Shown: piece after piece, positions 62,412 through 64,000 of the stretch
How positions within the stretch are numbered: the stretch's first letter is position 1
How the letters are laid out: every line of letters starts with the position of its first letter
Origin: Streptomyces albireticuli
GTDB lineage: Bacteria > Actinomycetota > Actinomycetes > Streptomycetales > Streptomycetaceae
Length of the DNA stretch: 64,000 nucleotides
Assembly (NCBI RefSeq): GCF_002192455.1
Contig: NZ_CP021744.1
Coordinates: forward strand, 3,254,001 to 3,318,000
Reading direction: 5' to 3'
Position numbers and translations under genes: made by a program
The notes under the pieces: model-generated
Databases searched by the model: none
Seen by the model: only the letters and a program-made list of their open reading frames with translations
What the model was told of the DNA's origin: nothing

Positions 62412-62457
62412 AACAGCGGCGGCGGTGCCCACGGTCTGGGCCTGCCGCCGCTGTTTT
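62412..62457 (+). terminator. Terminator of the nagK-nagA operon
   Basis: AACAGCGGCGGC pairs with GCCGCCGCTGTT (12 bp) around 20 nt that can itself pair by GCCCA/TGGGC, followed by TTTT. It lies 27 nt after the nagA stop. Confidence 0.8.
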
Positions 62458-62608
62458 GGCATGATCGCTCGCGCGGTCGTCGTACGGCGACACGCAGTCG
62501 GTACACCGCAGACACCGCACGGACCCGCCCGCGAGGGCACCGAGAGACACCGAGAGACACCGCCGTCGACACCGCCGTCACGCCGGCCTGGTCATGGGAG
62601 AGCCGCCG

Positions 62609-63571
62609 ATGATCCTTACGGTCACGCTCAACACCGCGCTCGACCTGACGTACCACGTCCCACGCCTGGAGCCGCACGGCTCGCACCGCGTCACCGAGGT
62701 CACGGAGCGGGCGGGCGGCAAGGGGCTCAACGTGGCGCGGGTGCTGGCGGCGCTGGGGCACGACGCGGTCGTCACCGGGTTCGTCGGGGGCGCGACGGGG
62801 AACACCGTGCGCCGCCTGCTGGCCGAGAGCGCCCCGAGCGAGGGCCTCGCGTTCGGCGGGGTCGCGGGTACGGCGGGGCGGCTGACCGACGCGCTCGTCC
62901 CGATCGGCGGGCGTACGCGCCGCACGGTCGGCGTCGTGGACGCCTCGACGGGCGACACGACCCAGCTGAACGAGCCGGGCCCGGACGTCACCCCCAAGGA
63001 GTGGGCGGGGTTCGCCGACACGTACGCCCGTCTCCTGCCGGAGGCCCGCGCGGTGGCGCTGTGCGGCAGCCTGCCGCCGGGGGTGCCGGTCGGCGCGTAC
63101 GCCCTGCTGGTGCGGAAGGCGCGGGCGCTGGGTGTGCCGGTGCTGCTGGACACGAGCGGCGAGCCGCTGCGCCGCGCGGTGGCCGCGCGCCCGGACGTCG
63201 TCAAGCCGAACGCCGAGGAACTGGCGGCGCTCACGGGCTCCACGGAGCCGCTGCGGGCGGCCCTGGACACCCGGCGGCGCGGCGCCCACGCGGTCGCCGC
63301 GACGCTGGGCCCGGCGGGCATGCTGGCCGTGACGCCCGACGGCTCGTGGCGCGCGGCGCCGCCCCGCCGGATACCCGGCAACCCGACGGGCGCGGGCGAC
63401 TCCGCCTCCGCGGCCCTGCTGTCGGGCTGGGTGGAGAACCTCCCCTGGCCGGACCGGATCGCGCGCGCGGTGGCCCTGTCGGCGGCGACGGTACGGACAC
63501 CGGCGGCCGGCGAGTTCGACGCGGCGGCGTACGCGGCGCTGCTGCCGCAGGTGAAGGTCGCCCCGGCGTGA
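62609..63571 (+). CDS. PfkB-family hexose phosphate kinase (1-phosphofructokinase-like)
   Basis: 320 residues: TLNTALDLTYHV at the N-terminus, GGKGLNVARVLAALGHDAVVTGFVGG and the C-terminal NPTGAGDSASAALLSGW with the catalytic Asp. The TLNPAID-like start is that of the FruK/LacC branch, which phosphorylates fructose 1-phosphate or tagatose 6-phosphate. Located between nagA and a class II aldolase, so a tagatose-type amino-sugar route is a real alternative. ATG at 62609 follows GGGAG. Confidence 0.88.
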   Translation: MILTVTLNTALDLTYHVPRLEPHGSHRVTEVTERAGGKGLNVARVLAALGHDAVVTGFVGGATGNTVRRLLAESAPSEGLAFGGVAGTAGRLTDALVPIGGRTRRTVGVVDASTGDTTQLNEPGPDVTPKEWAGFADTYARLLPEARAVALCGSLPPGVPVGAYALLVRKARALGVPVLLDTSGEPLRRAVAARPDVVKPNAEELAALTGSTEPLRAALDTRRRGAHAVAATLGPAGMLAVTPDGSWRAAPPRRIPGNPTGAGDSASAALLSGWVENLPWPDRIARAVALSAATVRTPAAGEFDAAAYAALLPQVKVAPA

Positions 63572-63630
63572 GGTGACGGCGGAGCAGCAGCCGTGAAGCC
63601 CGAACCGTCCCTGAACCGGAAGGTCCGCTC

Positions 63631-64000
63631 ATGCCCCTGGTACGCACCGCCGAACTCGTCACCGCCGCCCGCGAGGCCGGGCGCGCGGTCGTCGCCTTCA
63701 ACGTCATCACCCTGGAGCACGCGGAGGCGATCGCGGCGGGCGCCGAGCGCGCGGGCGCGCCGGCGATCCTTCAGATCTCGGAGAACGCCGTGAAGTTCCA
63801 CGGCGGCGACGTGGGCCCCCTCGCGGCGGCGACGGCGGCGGTGGCGGCCGCGTGCCGGGCCCGGCTGGCGCTCCACCTCGACCACGTCGAGTCGGCGGAC
63901 CTGCTGCGGGCGGCGCACGCGCACGGCTTCGGCTCGGTCATGTTCGACGCGTCGAAGCGCGGCTACGGGGAGAACGTCAAGGCCACGGCCGAAGCGGTCC
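63631..64000 (+). CDS. Class II fructose/tagatose-bisphosphate aldolase, C-terminus beyond right edge
   Basis: The first 123 residues: MPLVRTAELVTAAREAGRAVVAFNVITLEHAEAI, ILQISENAVKFHGG, LALHLDHVESADLL with the zinc-binding HxD, and GFGSVMFDASKRGY. This resembles the GatY/KbaY-Fba class II family. Sixty nt after the PfkB kinase, so the pair would phosphorylate then cleave a hexose phosphate. Fructose versus tagatose use cannot be decided from the fragment. Confidence 0.88.
   Translation, partial: MPLVRTAELVTAAREAGRAVVAFNVITLEHAEAIAAGAERAGAPAILQISENAVKFHGGDVGPLAAATAAVAAACRARLALHLDHVESADLLRAAHAHGFGSVMFDASKRGYGENVKATAEAV

Overview
The window is chromosomal DNA from a Streptomyces or very close relative. 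GC is very high and third codon positions are almost all G or C. Start codons are often GTG, many transcripts look leaderless, genes overlap by 4-nt GTGA or ATGA junctions, and intergenic spaces carry GC-rich palindromic repeats. From memory, most of the gene order (menaquinone genes, XPB-type helicase, murQ, groEL2, thrC, gpgS/otsA/otsB, nagA) resembles a conserved core block of Streptomyces chromosomes. No tRNA, rRNA, CRISPR array or insertion sequence was seen.

Layout. 1-5.4 kb (mostly minus strand) holds a class II DAHP synthase running off the left edge, coupled to an FkbO/Hyg5-type chorismatase. A frameshifted small gene, a short GntR regulator with a convergent kinase-like gene, and a stand-alone ketosynthase follow. 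This looks like the rim of a chorismate-derived natural-product cluster. 5.7-17 kb is a mixed accessory stretch: a secreted propeller-like protein, a serine hydrolase, a three-gene lasso-peptide-like operon (precursor, B1, B2) with no cyclase, VOC and SGNH proteins, an aldo/keto reductase, ThpR, a MarR/MFS pair and an NCS2 purine permease. 17-30 kb has a CtpE-like P-type ATPase split by a one-base frameshift, a sacsin/Hsp90-type ATPase protein, DUF3027, an MFS protein, mqnB and mqnD of the futalosine pathway, and a cold-shock protein. 30-35 kb has a FecCD-type siderophore transporter (two permeases and an ATPase, no binding protein) and a membrane protein. 35-42.4 kb has three nucleic-acid helicase-related genes. 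42.8-48.6 kb has cutC, an HD protein and an RpiR-murQ-EIIBC MurNAc operon. 48.6-53 kb has groEL2 with two CIRCE elements, a cold-shock gene, a CysO-like sulfur carrier and thrC behind a SAM-I riboswitch. 53-57 kb makes glucosylglycerate and trehalose (gpgS, otsA, otsB). 57-64 kb is an amino-sugar region: binding protein, SIS protein, ROK kinase, nagA, PfkB kinase and class II aldolase.

How the parts work together. The amino-sugar block and the MurNAc operon both recycle cell-wall sugars. Three DasR-type dre-like sites fall in the window, two in the amino-sugar block and one over the cutC start. The most unusual units are the cyclase-less lasso-like operon, the chorismatase/DAHP synthase/ketosynthase rim, a 15-residue leader ORF plus hairpin before the XPB helicase, and a pair of very long hairpins whose loops are complementary to each other. 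Two genes (2325-2737 and 17591-19983) are each restored by adding one C to a C run, so either the assembly has homopolymer errors or both are recent pseudogenes.
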